A DNA stretch of 7,482 nucleotides from Actinomycetes bacterium (GTDB taxonomy: Bacteria; Actinomycetota; Acidimicrobiia; Acidimicrobiales; Palsa-688), in assembly GCA_021808425.1 (NCBI GenBank), contig JAKBBS010000158.1:1-7482 (forward strand), given 5' to 3'. The position numbers and the translations under genes are program-made. Of this stretch, positions 1-6,398 are shown in pieces (positions within the stretch are counted from its first letter, which is position 1; each line of letters starts with the position of its first letter). The notes beneath the pieces are model-generated. The model had not been told where the DNA came from. It saw only the letters and a list, made by a program, of their open reading frames with translations, and made no database searches.

Positions 1-552
1 GCGGGGCACCGTCTCGACGTTGTGGTTGAGAATCTCGGGGCGCACGGCGAAGACGGCGTTCAGCGCCTCGGGGTCGCCTTTGAAATCTGAAATCAAAAGT
101 TCGAGCGCGACACCAGGAGACCGGCGCCTCACAGCTTCGACGGTGGCTACGAAACCCGACGCTCCCCCATCGTCGAGGTCGTCCCGGGCGACGCAGGTAA
201 TGACAGCATGTGCGAGACCGAGCTGCGAGACGGCCTCCGCGACCCGTTCGGGCTCCCCAGGATCGAGAGGCAACGGTTTGGCGGTGTCGACTAGGCAGAA
301 CCCGCACGCTCTGGTGCATCGCTCCCCGTTGATCATGAACGTGGCCGTACCGTCAGCCCAGCACTCGTATATGTTCGGGCAGCCGGCCTCTTCGCAGACC
401 GTCACGAGACCGAGAGTCCTGACCATCTTGCGAAGCGCCCGGTAGTCCGCGCCGAGACGGGCGGGGGCGCGAAGCCAAGCGGGCTTTCGCTCGTCGACGG
501 CGAGGCCGCCTTTCGGGTCCACGCCTGCCTGCACGAGGCGGCGGTCGATCAT
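1..552 (-). other. lipA: LipA (lipoyl synthase) region with its own possible internal start
   Basis: This is the LipA part of the fused frame, listed separately because it could also be made alone. An ATG at 552-550 sits where free actinobacterial LipA proteins begin, about 22 residues before the conserved ERKPAWL segment. A GGAGG lies at 564-568, 11 bases upstream of that ATG, somewhat longer than ideal spacing. The ATG is followed by A, giving the ATGA string typical of stop/start overlaps, but here the TGA is out of frame with the lipB reading. LipA uses two 4Fe-4S clusters and SAM to insert sulfur at C6 and C8 of the protein-bound octanoyl group. All six cluster cysteines are present; the C-terminal part lies beyond the window. 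Confidence 0.85.
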
Positions 553-1311
553 CCGGACCGGCACCTCCGGGCCACTGCGAGCCGCTGTGAAAGCGGCTAC
601 TTCCCCAGGAAGCACCTTCCACGCCACGCCATGACTGTCCAGCTGGGCGGCCCCCCAGATCCGCTCCGCCACCACAGTCGCGGCCTCGACAACCCGGCGC
701 ATGTCGACGCGCAGGCCCTCGGCTGCCAGCGAAGTGACAGGCTTGTCGGCGATGCCGCATGGGATGATGTGGGTGAACATCTCCATGTCGGGGTCGACGT
801 TCAGGGCGAAGCCGTGCATCGAACGGCCCCTCGAGACGCGCACCCCCACGGCGGCGATCTTCCGGGGGTTCGGGCCGGACGGGTCCACCCATACGCCCGG
901 GTACCCGTCGAGTCGGCCGGCGCCGTGCAGTCCGAGCTCGTCGAGGGTGTCGATCACCAACTGCTCGATCCGCCAAACGTGAGCCGGGGACGACCCCGGT
1001 CCGCGCGGTACGGCCATGACGGGGTAGCCGACCAGCTGGCCGGGGCCGTGGAAGGTGACGTCACCTCCGCGGTCGACGCGTTCGAGCTCCGCCCCGACCG
1101 ACGCGGGTTCGACGAGCACGTGCTCCGGCTTCGCCCTCACCCCGAGGGTGTAGACGGGGTTGTGCTCGACGAGCAGGAGCCAGTCGCCCGATCCGTACGC
1201 CCACAGGCCCTTCTGCAACGCCCACGCGTCGCGGTAGCGGACCCGTCCGAGCCAGCGGACCCGCAGCGTCGAGACGCCGGGCGCTGGACGGCGCAGGGGC
1301 TCGCAGTTCAC
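1..1311 (-). CDS. LipB-LipA fusion: octanoyltransferase + lipoyl synthase, C-terminus off the left edge
   Basis: One open frame reads as two lipoate-synthesis enzymes in series. I checked every codon from the GTG at 1311 to base 1 and found no stop. Residues about 12-235 are LipB, which moves octanoate from acyl carrier protein to the E2 lipoyl lysine. They contain DRGGDVTFHGPGQ (80-92), RKIAAVGVRVS with the family's catalytic Lys151, and PCGI with catalytic Cys185. Residues about 254-437 are LipA, the radical-SAM sulfur inserter. They carry the auxiliary-cluster cysteines C306, C311 and C317 (CEEAGCPNIYEC), the SAM-cluster cysteines C332, C336 and C339 (CTRACGFC), and NHNVETVP at the edge. 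About 100 or more LipA residues are missing. The GTG start shares GTGA with the stop of the E2 gene. LipB and LipA are normally separate proteins. Alternatives are internal initiation at 552, or an indel near the end of lipB hiding a normal overlap. Domain identities are very secure; the single polypeptide is likely. Confidence 0.93.
   Translation of the reverse strand, partial: MNCEPLRRPAPGVSTLRVRWLGRVRYRDAWALQKGLWAYGSGDWLLLVEHNPVYTLGVRAKPEHVLVEPASVGAELERVDRGGDVTFHGPGQLVGYPVMAVPRGPGSSPAHVWRIEQLVIDTLDELGLHGAGRLDGYPGVWVDPSGPNPRKIAAVGVRVSRGRSMHGFALNVDPDMEMFTHIIPCGIADKPVTSLAAEGLRVDMRRVVEAATVVAERIWGAAQLDSHGVAWKVLPGEVAAFTAARSGPEVPVRMIDRRLVQAGVDPKGGLAVDERKPAWLRAPARLGADYRALRKMVRTLGLVTVCEEAGCPNIYECWADGTATFMINGERCTRACGFCLVDTAKPLPLDPGEPERVAEAVSQLGLAHAVITCVARDDLDDGGASGFVATVEAVRRRSPGVALELLISDFKGDPEALNAVFAVRPEILNHNVETVPR
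564..568 (-). promoter_or_regulatory. Possible internal ribosome binding site for free LipA
   Basis: On the minus strand a GGAGG lies 11 bases upstream of the in-frame ATG at 552. It is inside the lipB-lipA linker coding sequence. It may be a relic of a separate lipA gene or a working internal start that yields free LipA besides the fusion. In high-GC coding DNA such a motif can also occur by chance. Confidence 0.35.
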
Positions 1312-2786
1312 AGCTCGCCTGACCAGTCCCTTGTCTCGATCCCGTCTTTGACGGCCTTCAGGAATGCGGCTGCGTAGGCGCCGTCGAAGGCCCGGTGATC
1401 CCAGGAGAGCACCAGGTTGCCGACCGGGTGGACGGCGATGCCGTCGGAGCCGTCCGGGAGCTCGACAGCGACAGGCTTCTTGGTCACCCCGTCTGTCGAG
1501 AGTATGGCGACCTGCGGCTGGTTGATCACGGGGACCGTGATGAACGTGCCGAACGGCCCGGCGTTGGTGATTGTGAACGTACCGCCCGATATGTCGTCCA
1601 TCGTCAGGCGTCGTGCCCGGGCGCGCGCTGCAAGGTCGGAGATCTCTCGGGCGATGACACGCATGCGTTTTCCTTCGGCGGCGTGAACGACGGGAACCAG
1701 GAGGCCCTCGAAGTCCAAGTCGACCGCAATCCCGATGTTGAGCTCGTGGTGGACTATCAGCGCGTCGTCGCCGACCGAGCTGTTGACGTGGGGGAAGTCC
1801 TCGAGGGCGTCCACCACGGCACGCGTGACGAACGGCAGGTAGGTGAGCCCGAAGCCCTCGGCCGCCCTGAAGCGGTCCTTCTCGGCGCGCCGGACCCGCT
1901 CGACGCCCAGGTAGTCCACTTCGACAGCCACCATGGTGTGGGCGGACGTCTGCTTGGATCGGACCATGTGCTCGGCGGTGCGGCGGCGGATGTTCGTGAA
2001 CGGCACTATCTCGTCGGTGCTACCCACCGCGACCGGCGCAGTCGCCCCGGCAAACGCTGGCTTGGCGGGCGCGGAAGGAGCAGGCGGGGCCGAGCTTGAC
2101 GGGCGCGAGGATCCGGGGGCGCCCGAGGATCCGGGCGCGGGCTGTGCGGCCTGCGCACCTGGACTCTTGGGTGTCGAGCCGGAACTGATCGAGTCGATCA
2201 CTGCGAGCACGTCCGAGCGGGTGATCCGCCCGCCCGCGCCGCTTCCGACGATGCTCGAAGGGTCGAGGCCGTGCTCGGCGACGAGGCGGCGCACCACCGG
2301 GGAGAGGACCAGACCCTCCGAGGCGGACGGGCTCGGCGCCACTTGCGAAGGAGCGGGCGCGGTTGCGGCAGCTACAGGTGCAGGCTGGGAAGGCGGCGCT
2401 GGTTGGGGCGAGGTTGCCTGCGCCGACGGCTCCCCAACATTGTCGGCTTGGTCAGTCCCGTCGGTTCCGCCGCCGGCGTCGCCCTCTGCCATATCGGCCG
2501 GCTGCGAAGCGTCGTCCTGGCCGGGCGCGTCCGACGCCGAGGGTGCGCCATCGCCAGCCGAGATGACGGCGAGGCGCGTGCCTACATCGACTGTCTCGCC
2601 TTCCGCCACGAGGATCTCCGATACGACGCCGCCGACAGGAGAGGGAACCTCAGAGTCGACCTTGTCCGTCGAAACCTCGAAGAGGACCTCGTCCTCGGCG
2701 ATCGCGTCGCCTACCTGCTTCGCCCAACGCGTGATCGTCCCCTCGGTGACGGTCTCTCCAAGCTGGGGCATCGTGATGTCAGCCAA
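1308..2786 (-). CDS. sucB: Dihydrolipoamide acyltransferase, E2 of a 2-oxoacid dehydrogenase complex
   Basis: This E2 core protein (492 residues) carries the acyl group on a swinging lipoyl arm and transfers it to CoA. Domains in order: one lipoyl domain at 1-76 with the lipoylated Lys42 in STDKVDSE; an acidic then Pro/Ala-rich linker at about 77-158; a peripheral-subunit-binding domain that docks E1/E3 at about 160-197 (LSPVVRRLVAEHGLD); a second Ala/Pro/Ser linker at about 200-255; and the catalytic domain at about 258-488 with the active-site DHRAFDG (His464, Asp468). The TTG at 2784-2786 is chosen because it retains the full ADITMPQLGE start of the lipoyl domain and has GGAAGAGG 8 bases upstream. 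A start at the ATG 2769-2771 would cut into the domain. The gene overlaps lpd by 8 bp and lipB by 4 bp. Whether the complex is specific for pyruvate, 2-oxoglutarate or branched-chain substrates cannot be read here because no E1 gene is in the window; sucB is the closest actinobacterial naming, not a proof. Confidence 0.95.
   Translation of the reverse strand: MADITMPQLGETVTEGTITRWAKQVGDAIAEDEVLFEVSTDKVDSEVPSPVGGVVSEILVAEGETVDVGTRLAVISAGDGAPSASDAPGQDDASQPADMAEGDAGGGTDGTDQADNVGEPSAQATSPQPAPPSQPAPVAAATAPAPSQVAPSPSASEGLVLSPVVRRLVAEHGLDPSSIVGSGAGGRITRSDVLAVIDSISSGSTPKSPGAQAAQPAPGSSGAPGSSRPSSSAPPAPSAPAKPAFAGATAPVAVGSTDEIVPFTNIRRRTAEHMVRSKQTSAHTMVAVEVDYLGVERVRRAEKDRFRAAEGFGLTYLPFVTRAVVDALEDFPHVNSSVGDDALIVHHELNIGIAVDLDFEGLLVPVVHAAEGKRMRVIAREISDLAARARARRLTMDDISGGTFTITNAGPFGTFITVPVINQPQVAILSTDGVTKKPVAVELPDGSDGIAVHPVGNLVLSWDHRAFDGAYAAAFLKAVKDGIETRDWSGEL
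2106..2135 (-). repeat. 12-base tandem repeat in the E2 interdomain linker
   Basis: CGAGGATCCGGG (plus strand) occurs at 2106-2117 and 2124-2135, an 18-base period. In the E2 protein it encodes a repeated APGSS unit in the Ala/Pro linker between the subunit-binding and catalytic domains. Such linkers tolerate repeat expansion, so it is probably only slippage. Confidence 0.5.
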
Positions 2787-4185
2787 CGTGCAAACCTCTT
2801 CCGGTTAGGGCGAGAACCGTCTCGCCGAAAGTCTCCGACAGCGTCGGATGGGGCTGTATGTACTGTCCTACTTCGGAGGGAGTGGCCTCCCAGTTGACCG
2901 CCAGATAACCCTGGCCCAGTTGCTCGGTGACCCACGGCCCCACCATGTGGACCCCGAGGATGCGTCCGGCCTTCCCGTCGGGAAGCTTCTCGGCTATCAC
3001 CTTGACCATACCTTCGGGTTCGCCGACTATGAGGGCTCGCCCGTTGCCACCGAACGGGTCTTTCTTGGTGACCACGTCGAAGCCGGCCTCCCGGGCGGCC
3101 TCCTCGGACAGCCCGGCGAACGCCACCTCCGGGTGACAGTAGATGCACCACGGGACCTTCGTATAGTCGACGGGGACCACCTTGTCGCCGAGGATCTGAT
3201 CGATGACAACGACCGCCTCCGCGAACCCGACGTGAGCGAGGGCCGGCGTGTCGACAAGGTCACCCGCCGCGAAAACACCGGGCTCTGCGGTCCGCATGTA
3301 CTCATCCACAACGACGAACCCGCGGCCGTCGACCTCGACGGCGGTGCCGTCCAAACCCAGGTTCGCCGAGCACGGACGCCGCCCCACCGATACAACGACC
3401 GCCTCGACGTTCACGCTCTCCCCCTCGCCGAACGACACTGTCGTGGAACACCCGTCCTCGGCGGGCGTATGACCGGTGACGGCCACCCCCGTGCGGACCT
3501 CGATGCCCCGCTTCTTGAACGAGCGCGCAACAACGTCGGCCACGTCTTTGTCACAGCCGGGAAGTATCTTCGGCAGCGCTTCGAGCACTGTCACTTTGCA
3601 GCCGAGGTCGGAGAGCATCGAAGCGAACTCGCAGCCGATCGCCCCGCCGCCGATGACGACCGCTGACGCCGGAAGGCGTTCCAGGTCGAGCACTTCGTCA
3701 GAAGTGAGAACGAGACGCCCATCGACCTCGAAGCCGGGAATCGTCCTCGGGACGGAACCGGACGCCAGAATGACGTGCTTTCCGACCAGTTCGGTGCCGT
3801 CGTCGACGATCACCTTGTGACCAGCCCCGAGGATGGCGACACCGTTGAAGGTCGTGACCTTGCGCTTCTTCATCAGTCCCTGCAGGCCGGTCCACAGCTG
3901 GTCCACCACCTTCTGCTTTCGCGCCTGGGACTGCGCGAACTCGATGACGGGCGGGTCGGCGACGATGCCGAACTCTTCGGCTCCGATGACAGTCCGGTAG
4001 ACCGTCGCCGTCTCGAGGAACTCCTTCGCCGGGATGCAACCGCGGTGCAGGCACGTACCGCCAACCTTGTCCTTCTCAACAACGGCGATATTCAGCCCGG
4101 CAAGACCGCCGCGCAGCGCCGCTGCGTAGCCGGCTGGGCCACCGCCGATTATCACAACGTCGAATTCCTGGGCCGTGAGGACCAC
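2779..4185 (-). CDS. lpd: Dihydrolipoamide dehydrogenase (E3)
   Basis: This FAD- and NAD-dependent disulfide reductase (468 residues, the usual family length) reoxidises dihydrolipoyl groups of E2, and of the glycine cleavage H protein. Visible features: FAD-binding GGGPAG at 14-19; the redox-active disulfide Cys45-Cys50 in GGTCLHRGCIPAK; NAD-binding GGGAIGCE at 179-186; the second FAD motif AAGD at 306-309; and the dimer-interface catalytic pair His446/Glu451 in HPTLSE. It is the first gene of the leftward operon with E2 and lipB-lipA, which matches its job in the complex. The start is odd. An in-frame TAG (4191-4189) leaves GTG 4185-4183 as the first possible start, yet the perfect AGGAGG (4190-4185) overlaps this codon. 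The next in-frame GTG (4155-4153) would remove most of the first FAD-binding strand. The exact start is therefore uncertain; the identity is not. Confidence 0.96.
   Translation of the reverse strand: MVLTAQEFDVVIIGGGPAGYAAALRGGLAGLNIAVVEKDKVGGTCLHRGCIPAKEFLETATVYRTVIGAEEFGIVADPPVIEFAQSQARKQKVVDQLWTGLQGLMKKRKVTTFNGVAILGAGHKVIVDDGTELVGKHVILASGSVPRTIPGFEVDGRLVLTSDEVLDLERLPASAVVIGGGAIGCEFASMLSDLGCKVTVLEALPKILPGCDKDVADVVARSFKKRGIEVRTGVAVTGHTPAEDGCSTTVSFGEGESVNVEAVVVSVGRRPCSANLGLDGTAVEVDGRGFVVVDEYMRTAEPGVFAAGDLVDTPALAHVGFAEAVVVIDQILGDKVVPVDYTKVPWCIYCHPEVAFAGLSEEAAREAGFDVVTKKDPFGGNGRALIVGEPEGMVKVIAEKLPDGKAGRILGVHMVGPWVTEQLGQGYLAVNWEATPSEVGQYIQPHPTLSETFGETVLALTGRGLHVG
2795..2802 (-). promoter_or_regulatory. 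Ribosome binding site of the E2 gene, inside the end of lpd
   Basis: GGAAGAGG on the minus strand ends 8 bases before the TTG start at 2786. It lies within the last codons of lpd, whose stop (2779-2781) falls after the E2 start, so E2 translation is probably coupled to lpd. This site decides in favour of the TTG start. Confidence 0.7.
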
Positions 4186-4190
4186 CTCCT
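4185..4190 (-). promoter_or_regulatory. AGGAGG overlapping the predicted lpd start codon
   Basis: A perfect Shine-Dalgarno core on the minus strand whose last G is the first base of the only plausible GTG start of lpd. It cannot serve that codon at normal spacing. A weaker GGAAAA at about 4196-4201 lies at a workable distance. The site may point to a non-standard start codon a few bases downstream, or be a coincidence. Confidence 0.4.
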
Positions 4191-4262
4191 AGAGTTTTCC
4201 GGCGCTCAATCTAGGCGCTCCGCACCTCACAGCAGGTAGGCTCTCGAAGAAGATTCCAATAA
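4186..4262. promoter_or_regulatory. Divergent intergenic region with presumed promoters for lpd and the thiG riboswitch leader
   Basis: This 77-base stretch separates the leftward lpd operon from the rightward thiamine/mycofactocin unit, so both promoters should lie here or overlap its edges. TANNNT-type -10 candidates are TAGATT on the minus strand (4213-4208) and TAGGCT on the plus strand (4237-4242). Neither has a convincing -35 box at 16-18 bases. The assignment rests mainly on gene layout. A 7-base direct repeat at 4201-4220 overlaps the minus-strand candidate. Confidence 0.35.
4201..4220. repeat. Direct repeat GGCGCTC, 13-base period
   Basis: GGCGCTC occurs at 4201-4207 and again at 4214-4220, separated by AATCTA, which reads TAGATT on the other strand. 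The copies flank the possible -10 box of the lpd operon. It could be an operator, but with two 7-base copies in GC-rich DNA it may be chance. Confidence 0.3.
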
Positions 4263-4353
4263 ACGCAGGGGAGCTCGGGTATCGGGCTGAGAGGCCGGCT
4301 GGTCGTCGGCGACCCTCCAGCGGACCGGCCCGGTAACGCGGGCGAGGGAGCGT
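4263..4353 (+). promoter_or_regulatory. TPP riboswitch (THI element) controlling thiG
   Basis: The leader folds by hand into the thiamine-pyrophosphate aptamer. P1 pairs ACGC (4263-4266) with GCGT (4350-4353). GGGG follows at 4268-4271. P2 pairs AGCTCG (4272-4277) with CGGGCT (4283-4288) and leads into the hallmark CTGAGA (4287-4292). P3 pairs GCTGG (4298-4302) with CCAGC (4317-4321), with an extra inner pairing GGTCG/CGACC. P4 pairs GCCCG (4328-4332) with CGGGC (4339-4343) around a GTAACG loop. The conserved GAGGGA ends the element at 4344-4349. The thiG ATG begins at 4356, so the aptamer itself contains the ribosome binding site. TPP binding is expected to close P1 and hide it, lowering thiG translation. 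The position in front of thiG supports the call. Confidence 0.95.
4344..4350 (+). promoter_or_regulatory. thiG ribosome binding site embedded in the TPP aptamer
   Basis: GAGGGAG lies 5 bases before the thiG ATG at 4356 and coincides with the conserved 3' GAGGGA element of the TPP aptamer plus the first base of P1. There is no room for a terminator or separate anti-Shine-Dalgarno stem between aptamer and start codon. Control is therefore most simply by direct occlusion. Confidence 0.75.
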
Positions 4354-4355
4354 AG

Positions 4356-5168
4356 ATGACGGCTAATCCGACCAAGACCCCCAGGGTGGACGCAGCGGAC
4401 ACCGACGACCATGACCCTCTCGTCATCGCCGGGCGTTCCTTTCGCTCCCGGCTCTTCCTCGGCACCGGGAAATACGCCTCCAACGACCAGCTTGCGGGCG
4501 CCATCGCGGCCAGCGGGACGGAGATAGTTACCGTAGCGCTGCGGCGCATAGACCCTTCGGCGTCGGGGGACATCCTCGACGCAATCCCGGAGTCCGTGCT
4601 TGTGCTCACCAACACTTCCGGGGCGATCGACGCCCCCGAAGCGCTTCGCCTCGCCCGCCTGGCGCGCGCAGCTGGGCTGCCGGAATGGATCAAGCTCGAG
4701 GTCACCCCGGATCCCCGCCACCTGCTGCCAGATCCCGTGGAGACCCTCCTCGCAGCCGAGCAGATGTGCCGCGAAGGCTTCACAGTGCTGCCCTACTGCC
4801 CGGCCGACCCGGTGCTCGCGAAGCGTCTGGAGGAAGTCGGCTGCGCCACCGTCATGCCACTCGGATCGTGGATCGGCTCGAATCAAGGGCTGCGCACAAG
4901 GGACGCCATAGAGATGATCGTGGCACAGGCAACCGTCCCGGTCGTCGTGGACGCCGGGCTCGGCGCCCCCAGCCACGCCGCGCTCGCCATGGAGCTCGGC
5001 GCGTCGGCGGTACTCGTCAACACGGCGATAGCGACAGCTTCCGACCCCGAAGCGATGGCGGCGGCGTTCCGCCTCGCGGTCGTTGCGGGCCGTGCCGGTT
5101 TCCGGGCAGGGCTGCCGGCCGCCGGCAGTCCATCCGCCTCGTCACCACTCACCGGCTTCCTAGGATGA
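4356..5168 (+). CDS. thiG: Thiazole synthase ThiG
   Basis: ThiG condenses 1-deoxy-D-xylulose 5-phosphate, dehydroglycine and sulfur from ThiS-thiocarboxylate into the thiazole phosphate of thiamine. The 270-residue protein spans the whole TIM-barrel family: [19 protein letters not shown] near the start, the Schiff-base lysine Lys113 in [17 protein letters not shown] at 169-179, [14 protein letters not shown] at 196-209, VNTAIA at 221-226, and the typical SPLTGFLG end. About 20 extra, charged N-terminal residues precede the conserved part. The ATG is well placed after the riboswitch ribosome binding site. Two family motifs differ: the segment usually read as MPLGAPIGS has SW instead of AP, and NTSGA replaces the common NTAGC. 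It overlaps thiH through ATGA. No thiS, thiF or thiO gene is in the window, so the sulfur carrier must be encoded elsewhere. Confidence 0.96.
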   Translation: MTANPTKTPRVDAADTDDHDPLVIAGRSFRSRLFLGTGKYASNDQLAGAIAASGTEIVTVALRRIDPSASGDILDAIPESVLVLTNTSGAIDAPEALRLARLARAAGLPEWIKLEVTPDPRHLLPDPVETLLAAEQMCREGFTVLPYCPADPVLAKRLEEVGCATVMPLGSWIGSNQGLRTRDAIEMIVAQATVPVVVDAGLGAPSHAALAMELGASAVLVNTAIATASDPEAMAAAFRLAVVAGRAGFRAGLPAAGSPSASSPLTGFLG

Positions 5169-6352
5169 CCACGATCCCAGTCACTACCGCACGGTCCGAC
5201 ATGGTGCCCGTTGCGATCGACTCGCGCCCCGCACATGCACCGGAGGGTTCCGCCGCTGCAGCCGTGGTGGCGACTCCGCTGCCCGCGCTACGCCAGCGGG
5301 TTACGAGCGCCGGCCCGGCACAAGTCGAGCGAGCGCTTCGAAGCGCTAGGCCTACCCTTGACGACTTCGCTGCGCTGCTGTCCGGGACCGCCCTCGACCG
5401 CCTCGAAGAGTTGGCCGCTCGAGCGGCGCAGATCACACGGGCCCGCTTCGGCTCGGCGGTACGACTCTTCTCCCCCCTCTACCTGTCGAACGAGTGCGTT
5501 TCGACGTGCACCTACTGCGGCTTTTCCGCAACCAACACGATCGCCAGGCGGACGCTCCGCCTCGACGAAGTGGAGTCGGAGGCCCGGGAGCTGGCCCGCC
5601 GGGGTTTCCGCCACGTCCTGCTCGTCGCTGGCGAGCACGCGCGTATCGTGAGCAAGGACTATCTGGAAAAAGTCGTCCAGGTGGTCTCCCCGCTCTTCGC
5701 GCAGGTCAGCGTCGAAGTCCAGGTCTGGGACACAGCCACCTACCGTCGGCTCCTCGACGCCGGCTGCGACGGGGTCGTCGTCTACCAGGAGTCCTACGAT
5801 CCAGGCACCTACTCCGAAGTCCACCTCAAAGGCAAGAAACGCAACTACATCTGGCGTCTCGCAGCTCCCGACCGGGCCGCAGAGGCCGGGATGCGACGCC
5901 TCGGTATAGGCACACTTCTCGGGCTGCACCCCGACTGGCGTTCGGAGGCACTCCTCCTGGCGTCCCACGCTGACGCCTTGGCGCGCCGGTGGTGGCGCTG
6001 CGAAATACAGGTCGCCCTACCGCGTCTACGCCCCGCCGCCGGCGGCTTCGAACCGTCCGACCCCATCGACGACAGGTCATTTGCCCAGCTTCTGTGCGCG
6101 CTGCGGATATTCATGCCCGACCTCGCGATCACGATGTCCACTCGGGAGCCACCCGAGTTGCGCGACGGGCTCGTCCGCCTCGGAGTGACCTCGATGTCGG
6201 CCGGATCGCACACCGAGCCTGGCGGCTACGCCGAGTCAAGCGACGCCGAGCCGCAGTTCGAGATCTCCGACACCCGGTCCCCCGCCGAGGTCGCCAGGGC
6301 GCTCCGCGCTATGGGTATAGAGCCCGTATGGAAAGACTGGCAGCGGGCCTGA
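5165..6352 (+). CDS. thiH: 2-iminoacetate synthase (tyrosine lyase) ThiH
   Basis: This radical-SAM enzyme cleaves tyrosine to p-cresol and dehydroglycine (2-iminoacetate), the glycine-derived precursor used by ThiG. The 395-residue protein shows the SAM-cluster motif [10 protein letters not shown] with Cys111, Cys115 and Cys118, then the ThiH-typical [26 protein letters not shown] (about residues 210-229), a GIGTLLGL segment, and the C-terminal [13 protein letters not shown] region of the family. The first about 60 residues are poorly conserved and Ala/Pro-rich. The ATG at 5165 overlaps the thiG stop (ATGA), so the two are translationally coupled and both sit under the TPP riboswitch. The same frame stays open far upstream across thiG, but that part is a shadow. 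Many actinobacteria use the oxygen-dependent glycine oxidase ThiO instead, so ThiH hints at a low-oxygen or flexible lifestyle. Confidence 0.96.
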   Translation: MTTIPVTTARSDMVPVAIDSRPAHAPEGSAAAAVVATPLPALRQRVTSAGPAQVERALRSARPTLDDFAALLSGTALDRLEELAARAAQITRARFGSAVRLFSPLYLSNECVSTCTYCGFSATNTIARRTLRLDEVESEARELARRGFRHVLLVAGEHARIVSKDYLEKVVQVVSPLFAQVSVEVQVWDTATYRRLLDAGCDGVVVYQESYDPGTYSEVHLKGKKRNYIWRLAAPDRAAEAGMRRLGIGTLLGLHPDWRSEALLLASHADALARRWWRCEIQVALPRLRPAAGGFEPSDPIDDRSFAQLLCALRIFMPDLAITMSTREPPELRDGLVRLGVTSMSAGSHTEPGGYAESSDAEPQFEISDTRSPAEVARALRAMGIEPVWKDWQRA

Positions 6353-6398
6353 CCGCCGATAGTGCTCAGAACGGGCCGCCAGGCATAGGATCGCGACC
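6353..6398 (+). other. Short thiH-mftA spacer without a visible terminator
   Basis: This 46-base gap holds no inverted repeat followed by a T run. AGGA at 6387-6390, 8 bases before the mftA ATG, is its ribosome binding site. TAGGAT at 6386-6391 could be a -10 box but lacks a recognisable -35 box. The simplest reading is that thiGH and mftABC share a transcript, with a weak internal promoter possible. Confidence 0.4.

Noticed and set aside
353..976. 207-residue minus-strand open frame across the lipB/lipA junction
   Set aside because: Arg-rich sequence in a shifted frame; lipB and lipA motifs are in the other minus-strand frame, which is open throughout.
631..1377. 248-residue plus-strand open frame opposite lipB
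   Set aside because: It is antisense to clear LipB motifs, uses the mirrored frame of a high-GC gene and shows no recognisable domain.
1933..2808. 291-residue plus-strand open frame opposite the E2 gene
   Set aside because: It is low-complexity Ala/Gly/Pro/Ser sequence caused by the E2 linkers read in reverse; E2 is certain on the other strand.
2848..3666. 272-residue plus-strand open frame opposite lpd
   Set aside because: Shadow of lpd; all E3 motifs are on the minus strand.
4227..4976. Minus-strand open frames opposite the riboswitch and thiG
   Set aside because: No domain, no ribosome binding site, and they run antisense to the riboswitch and to ThiG.
4685..5164. Upstream extension of the thiH frame across thiG (160 extra residues)
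   Set aside because: It overlaps conserved ThiG sequence in another frame, is Arg/Pro-rich and unlike any ThiH N-terminus; the ATG at 5165 fits the family length.
6353..6398. Possible terminator or full promoter between thiH and mftA
   Set aside because: No stem followed by a T run, and only a lone -10-like TAGGAT without a -35 box; not enough to call either.
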